Shown one piece after another: positions 30,283 through 36,496 of a DNA stretch of 36,496 nucleotides; position 1 is the stretch's first letter, and the number at the start of each line of letters is the position of its first letter. Where the stretch lies: the NCBI GenBank assembly GCA_030039035.1, contig JASHQQ010000292.1:1-36496 (forward strand), written 5' to 3'. The notes beneath the pieces were generated by a model. It had not been told where the DNA came from and made no database searches. It saw only the letters and a program-made list of their open reading frames with translations. This DNA comes from Acidobacteriaceae bacterium. GTDB taxonomy: Bacteria > Acidobacteriota > Terriglobia > Terriglobales > Acidobacteriaceae. A program made the translations under genes and the position numbers.

Positions 30283-31170
30283 ATGCATCGTCACCTCATC
30301 GGTCGTCGCACGGTACTCTTCCTCTCGGCGACAGCATCGCTTCTTGCTGTCCCTCCGGCTTCGCCGCAGGCGCAGCCGGGCAGCCAGCCGGAGCCCAATC
30401 GCGCTGAACTGCTCAAAGTGAAACCGGACATCGCCGGCATTCGCAACGGGCACTTCCTCGAGCCCGATCCGATGGACTTCGCCGATCACACCGGCTACAC
30501 GGCGATCTTCGACGGCAAGACGCTCAGGGACTGGGACGGCATGCCCGGCGTGTGGAGCGTGCAGGATGGCGCGATCGTGGGCGTATCCACCAGGGATCGC
30601 AACGCCGGCAACAGCTTCATCGTCTACCATGGCGCCGAAGCGAAGGACTTCGACCTGAAGCTCGAGATCAAGGTCGAGTGGGGCGGCGGCAGCGGCATCC
30701 AGTATCGCAGCAGCACCGGGATTCCGCCCGGCCGCGTCGCCGGCAAAGGCGAGGCGCCGCTCAATCCGCGCTGGGTCATGATCGGCCCGCAAGCCGATTT
30801 CTGGTACCCGGTCAACGACGCGGCGAAACAATACAGCGGCCAGCTCTATTCGCAAAACACTTCGCGGGGCATCGTCGCGTGGCGCGGCCAGGTGGTGCAA
30901 ACGCTCCCCGACAAGCTGCCAAGCCTCGTCGGAGTCATCGGTGACCGCAAGCAGCTCGGCGCCTATGTGAAAGACGGCGAGTGGAACCAGTACCTGATCA
31001 TGGCGCGCGGCGGCACGATCATCCACATCCTCAATGGACAATTGATGGCCGTGCTCGTCGACGACGATCCGGCCTCGTCGAACAACGTCTCCGGCCTCAT
31101 CGGGCTGCAGATCGAGGGCATCCCCTGCAAGGTTTCATTCCGCAATCTGTGGCTGAAGAAGATCGACTGA
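30283..31170 (+). CDS. DUF1080 (3-keto-disaccharide hydrolase-type) secreted protein
   Basis: 295 residues from the ATG at 30283, with GGAG 9 nt upstream; an earlier start lacks a signal sequence. Export signal about 1-30, with an RR pair before a hydrophobic segment (IGRRTVLFLSATASLLAVPPA), so Tat export is possible. The DUF1080 core is clear: AIFDGKTLRDWDGMPGVWSVQDGAIVG (about 74-100) and the later DGEWNQYLIMARGGTIIHILNGQLMAVLVDDDP (read in parts), ending in GLIGLQIEGIPCKVSFRNLWLKKI. The fold is a concanavalin-like lectin/glucanase; some family members hydrolyse 3-keto-glycosides. The substrate is unknown here. Confidence 0.9.
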   Translation: MHRHLIGRRTVLFLSATASLLAVPPASPQAQPGSQPEPNRAELLKVKPDIAGIRNGHFLEPDPMDFADHTGYTAIFDGKTLRDWDGMPGVWSVQDGAIVGVSTRDRNAGNSFIVYHGAEAKDFDLKLEIKVEWGGGSGIQYRSSTGIPPGRVAGKGEAPLNPRWVMIGPQADFWYPVNDAAKQYSGQLYSQNTSRGIVAWRGQVVQTLPDKLPSLVGVIGDRKQLGAYVKDGEWNQYLIMARGGTIIHILNGQLMAVLVDDDPASSNNVSGLIGLQIEGIPCKVSFRNLWLKKID

Positions 31171-31507
31171 ACTTTGACCGCGGAGGAAGCAGTGGCCTTC
31201 AGAGTATGCGTGAGGACTCGATTCGGAGATTCTGGACGCGCGAATTGGAGGGAGCAGCAGCCTTTAGGCTGCCGGATTCAGCGCAAAACATCGAGGCGGC
31301 TTTAGCCGCGGGCCTTCTGAAGCCGGTTTTATGGCGCTGGGCTCGAGTTTCCACGCAGTCCCTTCAGGCCCCTGAATGAAGCCTCCCAGGCCTTCAGACT
31401 CGGAACGTCCTCGTTCCCACAGGTGCACAGGTGCCCCTGGTCCCGATTCCGGGACCCGGGATCCGGGTGCCAGGCACTAACTTCCACTGTCAGAGATCAG
31501 GAACCCA
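31171..31507 (+). other. Gene-free stretch with palindromic repeats
   Basis: No gene supported. Holds the hairpin pair at 31257-31309 and a strong stem GGTCCCG/CGGGACC (31439-31445 and 31450-31456, loop ATTC). Confidence 0.6.
31257..31309 (+). repeat. Double-hairpin intergenic repeat
   Basis: Hairpin 1: GCAGCC (31257-31262), loop TTTA, GGCTGC (31267-31272). Hairpin 2: GCGGCT (31296-31301), loop TT, AGCCGC (31304-31309). They are joined by CGGATTCAGCGCAAAACATC. The related degenerate copy is at 25711-25757. Confidence 0.6.
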
Positions 31508-32449
31508 TCAGAAGTGCATCCTGCCCGGCGGCCCATGAAACATCGCCTGCGGAGCGCTGCCCTTGTCATCTCTCTTGTCGTCGGGCTTGCCTTTGTCCTT
31601 GCCCCACGTCCAATACATCCCGGCATAGGCGTAATTCTCGGTCTGTCCGGCGACGGAGTGTCCGTAGCAGAAGAGAAACTGCTCGCCATCGTGATGCTTG
31701 AAGTGGTAATAACCGCCAAGGTCGATCATCGCCGAGCGTTCGGTCTGCGCTGTGGCATACCCCTCGCGCCCATGCGCGAAGAGTTCGGCTCCCAGCTCCC
31801 ACCGCTCGCTGAGCTCCCGCTTCACCAGCCATCCCGTGTACGGAAAGTCGCGGTAATTTGTCTGCGGAACCACCTCGTAGCCGCCGCCGCCGTCGAAGAG
31901 CCATTTCCCGCTGTTTTTTTGCAGCCAGAGAGGCAGCTTGTACCAGACTTTGCCCACGCCCAATCCCTTCGTGTAACTTCCCGTGGGCATTTCGAACATG
32001 GTGAAACTGCCGATCTGGGGAATGTGCTTGCCTTCCTTGATGAAGGCGATCTTCGCGCCCAGTTCCATGTCAGTCAGGCCGAAATAGGTGGCGCCGGCGC
32101 CGCCGGGGAGATACGCCGGGTTATTCGACGGCGCGGCCACGCCCCAGGGAAGAATGGCGTGAAGCTGCACGCGTGGAATCGCGCCCCAGTTGAACTCGAA
32201 GGCCGGTCCCTGCGAGTCCATCTCGGCCGGCGTGCCGTCGGCGCCGCCGAAGATGTAGAACTCGTAGTGCCCATAGTCCACCGGTACTGGATCGTCGGTC
32301 TGGTATGGTGGCCCTTGCGCCAGCAGCAGCGGCGCAAGAAACAGCCAGAGCAAAAGAAATACCGGTCTCGTCCAGGCATTGCGCCCGGACCGGTACGAAG
32401 CCTCGCCAGCGATCTCCGTGCGGTCGACAGTTTGTCCCGGGTACCTCAT
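31508..32449 (-). CDS. Outer-membrane beta-barrel protein, transporter-like
   Basis: 313 residues from the ATG at 32449; an ATG at 32512 is also possible. The hydrophobic segment (VFLLLWLFLAPLLLAQG, about 29-45) is an export signal with a long N-region. The body shows alternating hydrophobic/aromatic strands, for example GHYEFYIFGGADG, FGLTDMELGAKIAF, QIGSFTMFEMPTGSYTKGLG, WLFDGGGGYEVV and WELGAELFAHG, ending in AMFHGPPGRMHF. This is consistent with a 12-16 stranded barrel like the MetA-pathway/phenol-degradation outer-membrane family; the exact family is uncertain. There is no nearby operon partner. Convergent with the DUF1080 gene across a repeat-rich gap. Confidence 0.65.
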   Translation of the reverse strand: MRYPGQTVDRTEIAGEASYRSGRNAWTRPVFLLLWLFLAPLLLAQGPPYQTDDPVPVDYGHYEFYIFGGADGTPAEMDSQGPAFEFNWGAIPRVQLHAILPWGVAAPSNNPAYLPGGAGATYFGLTDMELGAKIAFIKEGKHIPQIGSFTMFEMPTGSYTKGLGVGKVWYKLPLWLQKNSGKWLFDGGGGYEVVPQTNYRDFPYTGWLVKRELSERWELGAELFAHGREGYATAQTERSAMIDLGGYYHFKHHDGEQFLFCYGHSVAGQTENYAYAGMYWTWGKDKGKPDDKRDDKGSAPQAMFHGPPGRMHF

Positions 32450-32534
32450 CCTTGCGGCGCCTTTGTTGTTACCGCAAGGGCGGGAGGTCCGAAACCACTC
32501 CGTCAAAAGCATGAGGTTTTCTCGACGAGCTGTC

Positions 32535-33017
32535 CTACCCCGCCAGCTCCGCTTTGACCAGTTCGCTCACCGCTTTTCCATCGGCTCTGGCGCCCGTCGC
32601 CTGAATCTTCGCCTGCGCGGCTTTCATCGCCGGGCCCATGTCGCGCGCTCCTGGCTTGTGTCCCAGCGCGCCTTCGAGCTCCGCCATTGTCTCCTTCACC
32701 AGCGCCCGCAGCCCGGCCTCGTCCAGCGCCTTGGGCAAAAACTCCTCGATCACCACGATCTCGGCCGCCTCGATCGCCGCCAGCTCCGGCCGGTTGCCCT
32801 GGTTGAACTGCTCCATCGAGTCGCGCCGCTGCTTGATCATGCTCTGCAGCGCCTGCTGCTCCTCGGCAGGTGTCAGCGGCCCGCGCTTTTCGATCGCCTT
32901 GTTTTTGAGCGCATTCTTGATCAGCCGCAGCGTTCCCGTGCGGACCTTGTCGCCCGCCTTCATGGCGGCCACGATCTGCTGGCCCATCAGCGCATCCAGT
33001 GCTCCCGCTTCAGCCAT
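32535..33017 (-). CDS. yqeY: GatB/YqeY domain-containing protein
   Basis: 160 residues. Family signatures are present: IVAAMKAGDKVRTGTLRLIKNALKNKAIEK (about 15-44, read in parts), MIKQRRDSMEQFNQGNRPELAAIEAAEIVVIEEFLP, and the C-terminal KAAQAKIQATGARADGKAVSELVKAELAG. YqeY is a stand-alone homologue of the tail of the GatB amidotransferase subunit; its function is not established, though a link to tRNA or translation is suspected. Same strand as the barrel gene, 85 nt away. Confidence 0.92.
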   Translation of the reverse strand: MAEAGALDALMGQQIVAAMKAGDKVRTGTLRLIKNALKNKAIEKRGPLTPAEEQQALQSMIKQRRDSMEQFNQGNRPELAAIEAAEIVVIEEFLPKALDEAGLRALVKETMAELEGALGHKPGARDMGPAMKAAQAKIQATGARADGKAVSELVKAELAG

Positions 33018-33107
33018 CCCATCCCTTCCCTTCCATTTCCTTGAGCGAGTTTAATAGAGACCCCGGCGCACGCCATAAGTTTCGCTCCGTCCGGCGCTCC
33101 CGGAATT

Positions 33108-33121
33108 CCTGTATTTACAGG
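33108..33121. promoter_or_regulatory. Palindrome upstream of the FecR-like gene
   Basis: CCTGTA and TACAGG arms with a 2-bp centre. About 85 nt upstream of the FecR-like gene and between divergent genes. It may be an operator; no regulator can be assigned. Confidence 0.3.
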
Positions 33122-33206
33122 GCGAAATCGAACTTCTCCGCGGCGGCTTCCATCCCGGATCGTTCGCGCTCCACGCCCATCTGTTGTTTCGGGGTGAAAG
33201 AAAAGA

Positions 33207-34229
33207 ATGGACAACATCCTCAAAATGGTCGCATTGCTTGGTCTGGCGGCGGGCGTTCCCGCGCTCCCTGCCCAGCAGATCGCACAACCGGCTCGCCCGG
33301 GGACCGTGAATTATGTCGAAGGTTCCGCTTTTCTCGATGGCGGCGCCATCGATCCGCATAACATCGGCAACGTCGACGTCGATGCCGGCCAGGTTCTCTC
33401 CACCGCGCAGGGCAGGGCTGAAATGCTCCTCACGCCCGGCGTCTATCTGCGCCTCGATGACAACAGCTCGGTCAGGATGATCTCGCCCGATCTCACCCGG
33501 ACGCAGGTCGAAATCGCCAAAGGCAAAGCCGGCGTCGAGGTCGACGAGATCTTTAGCCAAAACAATATCCAGGTCATCGTGGATAACATTCCCACGCAGT
33601 TGCTCAAGGACGGATACTACGAATTCAACGCCGGCGCCGGAACCGCGATGGTCTTCCGCGGCAAAGCCGCAGTCGAGCTCGGCGACGGCCGTATCCGCGA
33701 GCTCAAGGACCATCACGAGTTCACGCTCTGGGAACCCGATGACGGGGGCCAGCCGCTCAGCAGGGAAAAGCCCGTCAGCTTCGACGCGTCGGCCTCGCAG
33801 GACCCGCTCTATGACTGGAGCAGCCTGCGCTCAGAGTACCTGGCCGAGGCCAACAACCAGATCGCCGGCGACTACGCGGGCGGCCCTGGCTTCTATCCCG
33901 GCTGGTACTGGGACCCCTACGCCTGGGACTACACCTTCATCGGCTTCGACCCGTTCTTCAGCCCCTTCGGCTGGGGCTTCTACCCCTTCGGCTGGTACGG
34001 CTGGGGCGGATATCCGGGCTGGGGCTGGTATGGCGGCCGCGGCTGGTACGGCGGACACCCGGTCCGCACTCCCCTGCGCGGTCATCCTGGCATCGCGCCT
34101 GGCTACGCTGGAGGCGGATTCCATGATGGCGGCGCCGTCCATGGAGACTTTGCCGGTGGCGGAGGATTTGCGGGCGGTGGTTTCCACGGTGGAGGCGGGT
34201 TTGCAGGCAGTGGCGGCGGACGCCGCTGA
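33207..34229 (+). CDS. FecR-like domain protein with aromatic/glycine-rich C-terminal tail
   Basis: 340 residues. Signal peptide about 1-22 (MVALLGLAAGVPALPAQ). The N-terminal part reads like a FecR-type domain (VDAGQVLSTAQGRAEMLLTPGVYLRLDDNSSVRM, read in parts, then IAKGKAGVEVDEI). The central part (TAMVFRGKAAVELGDGRIRELKDHHEFTLW) continues the beta-rich pattern. From about 225 the sequence becomes Trp/Tyr/Gly/Pro-rich (GWYWDPYAWDYTFIG, FYPFGWYGWGGYPGW) and then Gly/His-rich (GGGFAGGGFHGGGG), likely a disordered or surface-associating tail. FecR domains often bind a sigma factor or ligand in the periplasm; no sigma factor or TonB receptor is adjacent. Confidence 0.8.
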   Translation: MDNILKMVALLGLAAGVPALPAQQIAQPARPGTVNYVEGSAFLDGGAIDPHNIGNVDVDAGQVLSTAQGRAEMLLTPGVYLRLDDNSSVRMISPDLTRTQVEIAKGKAGVEVDEIFSQNNIQVIVDNIPTQLLKDGYYEFNAGAGTAMVFRGKAAVELGDGRIRELKDHHEFTLWEPDDGGQPLSREKPVSFDASASQDPLYDWSSLRSEYLAEANNQIAGDYAGGPGFYPGWYWDPYAWDYTFIGFDPFFSPFGWGFYPFGWYGWGGYPGWGWYGGRGWYGGHPVRTPLRGHPGIAPGYAGGGFHDGGAVHGDFAGGGGFAGGGFHGGGGFAGSGGGRR

Positions 34230-34293
34230 TCCACGGATCTTCTGATCCAGAGTCAGTCCCGGCCCTGGAAAGCCCGGGAGCGCATCCAACTTG

Positions 34294-34320
34294 CCCGGCG
34301 GTCAGCCAACTCCCGCCGGG
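34294..34320. terminator. Hairpin between convergent FecR-like and PadR genes
   Basis: CCCGGCGG (34294-34301) and CCGCCGGG (34313-34320) form an 8-bp perfect stem with an 11-nt loop. Lies between two stop codons; plausible bidirectional terminator without a T-run. Confidence 0.4.
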
Positions 34321-34374
34321 ACCCTCGTTTCAGTTCAAAACGCACGAAACCGGCGCTCTCTCGAACACTGCCGC

Positions 34375-35016
34375 TTATTCCTTGCCCTCTTCGATCGACC
34401 GGGCTGCCGCATTCACAATTTCGGCGATCTTCCTCACCTGCTCCGACGTGATGCTGCGCCTCCACATCCGCCCCATCACCGCGTGACGCAGGTTGGCAAA
34501 AGCCTCCAGAAGCTCCGGCGACCGGCGCCGCTCGAACCGCTCGCCCACCGCTTCGATGCGCTCGAAGACCTCGCCGATCCGTTCCTTGTTTGCCTCGACG
34601 AACTGCCGACCTTCGTCCGTGAGCGAATACACCTTCTTGTTGCCCTCGGAAATCGACGATGCCGCCAGCCCTTCTTCCTCGAGCAGCGTCAGCGTGGGAT
34701 AAATCACGCCCGCGCTCGGCGTGTAACCGCCCGAGAGCCGTTCCTCCATCGCCTTCATCAACTGGTATCCATAGCTCGGCTGTTCGCCCAGCAGCTTCAG
34801 AATCACCAGCTTCAGTTCGCCGGAATCGAACAGCCTTTCCCGGCCGCCGGATCCATAACCAAATCGTCCGTGGCCGAAGCCTCCGAATCCCTCATCAAAC
34901 GGCCTGCCGTGCCTTCCCGCTGACCGCGCCGCAAACCACGCCTGGCGGCGTCCGCACGCGTGGCGAGCAAATTCCGCTTCTTCCGCTTCCCAACCTGTTC
35001 GTTCTCTGTGAAACAT
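34375..35016 (-). CDS. PadR-family transcriptional regulator
   Basis: 213 residues. A winged helix at about 66-145: SGELKLVILKLLGEQPSYGYQLMKAMEERLSGGYTPSAGVIYPTLTLLEEEGL (read in parts), which is the PadR signature. The C-terminal part forms the dimerising helices (FERIEAVGERFERRR). An N-terminal extension of about 60 residues is Gly/Arg/Phe-rich (GFGGFGHGRFGYGSGG) and probably disordered. It has a strong ribosome-binding site (AAGGAGG) 9 nt before the ATG. A palindrome overlaps its promoter, so autorepression is likely. Effector unknown. Divergent from the aminotransferase gene. Confidence 0.93.
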   Translation of the reverse strand: MFHRERTGWEAEEAEFARHACGRRQAWFAARSAGRHGRPFDEGFGGFGHGRFGYGSGGRERLFDSGELKLVILKLLGEQPSYGYQLMKAMEERLSGGYTPSAGVIYPTLTLLEEEGLAASSISEGNKKVYSLTDEGRQFVEANKERIGEVFERIEAVGERFERRRSPELLEAFANLRHAVMGRMWRRSITSEQVRKIAEIVNAAARSIEEGKE

Positions 35017-35051
35017 GGACTTTCGTCCTCCTTTTCTAAAACATAGCTTAT

Positions 35052-35080
35052 GATATATCTTAAAATATATCGAATGTCAA
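35052..35080 (-). promoter_or_regulatory. padR promoter with overlapping palindromic operator
   Basis: On the minus strand a consensus TTGACA (35080-35075) is followed after exactly 17 nt by TATATC (35057-35052). A perfect palindrome with arms GATATAT (35052-35058) and ATATATC (35065-35071) covers the -10 box and most of the spacer. The AT-rich palindrome fits PadR-type operators. The ATG is 36 nt downstream. Confidence 0.7.
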
Positions 35081-35126
35081 GAAACTGGCTTCAAGAGCGT
35101 TTCTCGGATGAAAAATCGATGGGCAA

Positions 35127-35157
35127 TGGACACATTTTCCACTTTTCTGTGTATTCT
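35127..35157 (+). promoter_or_regulatory. Candidate promoter of the class-V aminotransferase gene
   Basis: TGGACA (35127-35132) and TATTCT (35152-35157), spacer 19 nt. Forty-five nt before the ATG at 35202. Spacing is longer than ideal. Confidence 0.3.
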
Positions 35158-35201
35158 GTGATTTCATCAAGACCAAGATCGCCCGTCCAAAACGAGGAAA
35201 A

Positions 35202-36380
35202 ATGATCCGCAAAACCCGCCTTTTTACTCCCGGACCCACGCCCCTGCTGCCCGCCGCCCAGTTCGCCATGGCCGCAGCCGACATCCACCACCGCACCGCC
35301 GAGTTTCGCGCCCTGTTTCTCAAGGTCCTGGCGCAGTTGAAGATCTTTGTCGGGACGAAGAACGACGTGCTGCTGCTTTCCTGCTCGGGCACCGGAGCCA
35401 TGGAGGCTTCCGTCTCGAACCTGACCTCTCCGGGCGACCGGGTACTGGTCCTCACCGCCGGCAAATTCGGCGAGCGTTGGGTCGAGCTGGCCAAGGCCTT
35501 CAACTGCCAGGCAGACGTGGTAAAAGCTCCTTACGGGCAAACCTTCGATCCGGGCCAAGTCCGCGAGGCGCTCAAGCCTGATGCCCGGGCCGTGTATATG
35601 CAGGCCACCGAAACCTCGACGGCGGTGCGGCACGACGTCGAATCCATCGCCAAACTGATCCAGGAGTCAAACAGCGGAGCTTTGCTTGTCGTCGACGGCA
35701 TTACCGGCCTGGGCACGACGCATTTCGACGTGGACGGCTGGGGCATCGACGTGCTGATCGGCGGCTCGCAGAAGGCCGTGATGATTCCGCCGGGCCTCGC
35801 CTACCTGAGCGTGAGCGAAAAAGCCTGGGCGGCCATGGAAAGCGCCAAAAATCCGCGCTATTACTTCGACCTCCGCAAAGAGCGCAAGAACGCCGTGAAA
35901 GGCGAGAGCGCCTACACGCCGGCCGTGGCGCTCGTCGCCGGCCTTGGCGCGGCGCTCGACTACATCGCCGGGCAAGCCGGCGGCGATCTCGGGAAAGGCC
36001 GCATCGCCCTTGTCGACAACGCACAGATCAACGCGGCGGCCACGCGCGCCGGCCTCACCGCGCTGGGATTCACACTCTTTGCGCCGGCCGCTCCCGCGGC
36101 CGCAGCCACGGCAGTCGCTGTTCCGGAAGGCATCGATTCAGGCGTCGTGGTCAAGGCTCTGCGCAATCGCTTCGGCCTCATCGTCACCAACGGCCAGGGC
36201 GAGATGCAGGGCAAGATCTTTCGCGTCGCCCATCTGGGCTTCTTCGACTGCCTCGACACCATCGCCTTGCTCGGCGCCATGGAACACATCGCCAAGGACA
36301 CTCTCGGCTTGCCGGTGACGTATGGAAGCGCGGTGGCCGCGGCGCAGAAGGTGTTCGCAGAAGCAGCTTCCAGCTCTTAG
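35202..36380 (+). CDS. Class-V aminotransferase, alanine-glyoxylate/serine-pyruvate type
   Basis: 392 residues, PLP-dependent. Motifs: FTPGPTPLLP at the start, SCSGTGAMEASVSNL (about 60-74, phosphate binding), VVDGITGLGT (D165 in the PLP-ring contact) and the Schiff-base lysine in IGGSQKAVMIPPGLAYL (K191). The C-terminal VKALRNRFGLIVTNGQGEMQGKIFRVAHLGFFD fits as well. It belongs with alanine-glyoxylate, serine-pyruvate and archaeal phosphoserine-type aminotransferases; the exact substrate is open. The C-terminal AASSS and the stop codon come from an AGCTCTTAGC-type repeat. Divergent from padR and sharing its control region. Confidence 0.92.
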   Translation: MIRKTRLFTPGPTPLLPAAQFAMAAADIHHRTAEFRALFLKVLAQLKIFVGTKNDVLLLSCSGTGAMEASVSNLTSPGDRVLVLTAGKFGERWVELAKAFNCQADVVKAPYGQTFDPGQVREALKPDARAVYMQATETSTAVRHDVESIAKLIQESNSGALLVVDGITGLGTTHFDVDGWGIDVLIGGSQKAVMIPPGLAYLSVSEKAWAAMESAKNPRYYFDLRKERKNAVKGESAYTPAVALVAGLGAALDYIAGQAGGDLGKGRIALVDNAQINAAATRAGLTALGFTLFAPAAPAAAATAVAVPEGIDSGVVVKALRNRFGLIVTNGQGEMQGKIFRVAHLGFFDCLDTIALLGAMEHIAKDTLGLPVTYGSAVAAAQKVFAEAASSS

Positions 36381-36489
36381 CTTCTAGCTGCTAGCTAACC
36401 CAGAGCGCGGCCCGCGGCTTCGGGTCAGCGCGTACAAATTCGGCAGCAATGTCTCGAAGCTAGAGGCTAGAAGCTGACAGCTAGGAGCT
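36368..36489. repeat. Inverted AGCT/CTAG-type arrays at the right edge
   Basis: Left arm near 36368-36398 (units such as AGCTCTTAGC, AGCTGCTAGC) and right arm near 36455-36489 (GAAGCTAGAGGCTAGAAGC) are imperfect inverted arrays with a spacer of about 55 nt. The left arm includes the aminotransferase stop codon. Confidence 0.7.
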
Positions 36490-36496
36490 GCATTTC

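Noticed and set aside
1-36496. tRNA, rRNA or known riboswitch genes
   Set aside because: No cloverleaf-like TTCGAAT segment with matching arms, no rRNA motif and no recognisable riboswitch core was found by eye; a small RNA could still be missed.

Overview
The window is about 36.5 kb of GC-rich bacterial chromosome. It most resembles an Acidobacteriota (Terriglobia-like) genome. This is an inference from gene content: a winged-helix/membrane/beta-propeller regulator, an ECF42-type sigma factor with a YCII partner, a secreted G1 glutamic peptidase, a DUF1080 protein, a divided ATP synthase operon with b and b' subunits, and many short-period tandem repeats in the spacers. No rRNA, tRNA, CRISPR array, phage gene or transposase was recognised.

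Layout. (1) 1-5515, minus strand: a partial membrane-anchored protein at the left edge, then the ATP synthase genes in transcription order b'-b-delta-alpha-[four-helix-bundle gene]-gamma. Subunits a, c, beta and epsilon are absent from the window. (2) 5834-7613, minus: hfq-hflX, an RNA chaperone and a ribosome-associated GTPase. (3) 7852-11283, plus: a PLP-dependent sugar aminotransferase and a large secreted protein with a chitobiase-type C-terminal domain. (4) 11284-20415: nrdR, then the aspartate/diaminopimelate genes asd, lysC and dapB, with dapA 3.3 kb further on. The gap before dapA holds a minus-strand block: a YCII protein, an AhpD-like protein and an ECF42-type sigma factor, plus a vapBC-like toxin-antitoxin pair. 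(5) 20599-34229: mostly secreted or envelope proteins (GlcG/HbpS-like, a beta-lactamase-fold hydrolase with an inserted repeat region, a glutamic peptidase, a duplicated-domain protein, a DUF1080 protein, an outer-membrane barrel, a FecR-like protein), along with a DNA-binding beta-propeller regulator, a zinc alcohol dehydrogenase and a YqeY protein. (6) 34375-36380: a PadR regulator with a clear promoter/operator, divergent from a class-V aminotransferase.

The most unusual feature is the non-coding DNA. Many spacers carry tandem 7- or 8-nt repeats (GGGGTCA, GGGATCA, TCAGTCCC, CAGCTTT types). Several occur as inverted pairs, so RNA or single-stranded DNA could fold them into long stems. The clearest case is inside the atp operon, where inverted heptad arrays bracket a four-helix-bundle gene between alpha and gamma. 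Several stop codons lie inside these arrays. Larger palindromic elements, possibly non-autonomous mobile repeats, occupy 206-350, 11320-11680, 25711-25757 and 31257-31309.

Functional links: the ATP synthase genes form one transcription unit with two translationally coupled junctions. asd, lysC, dapB and dapA catalyse successive or near-successive steps from aspartate to diaminopimelate. The sigma/YCII/AhpD block looks like a self-contained regulatory operon. All functional calls come from reading translated sequence and motifs; no database search was run.
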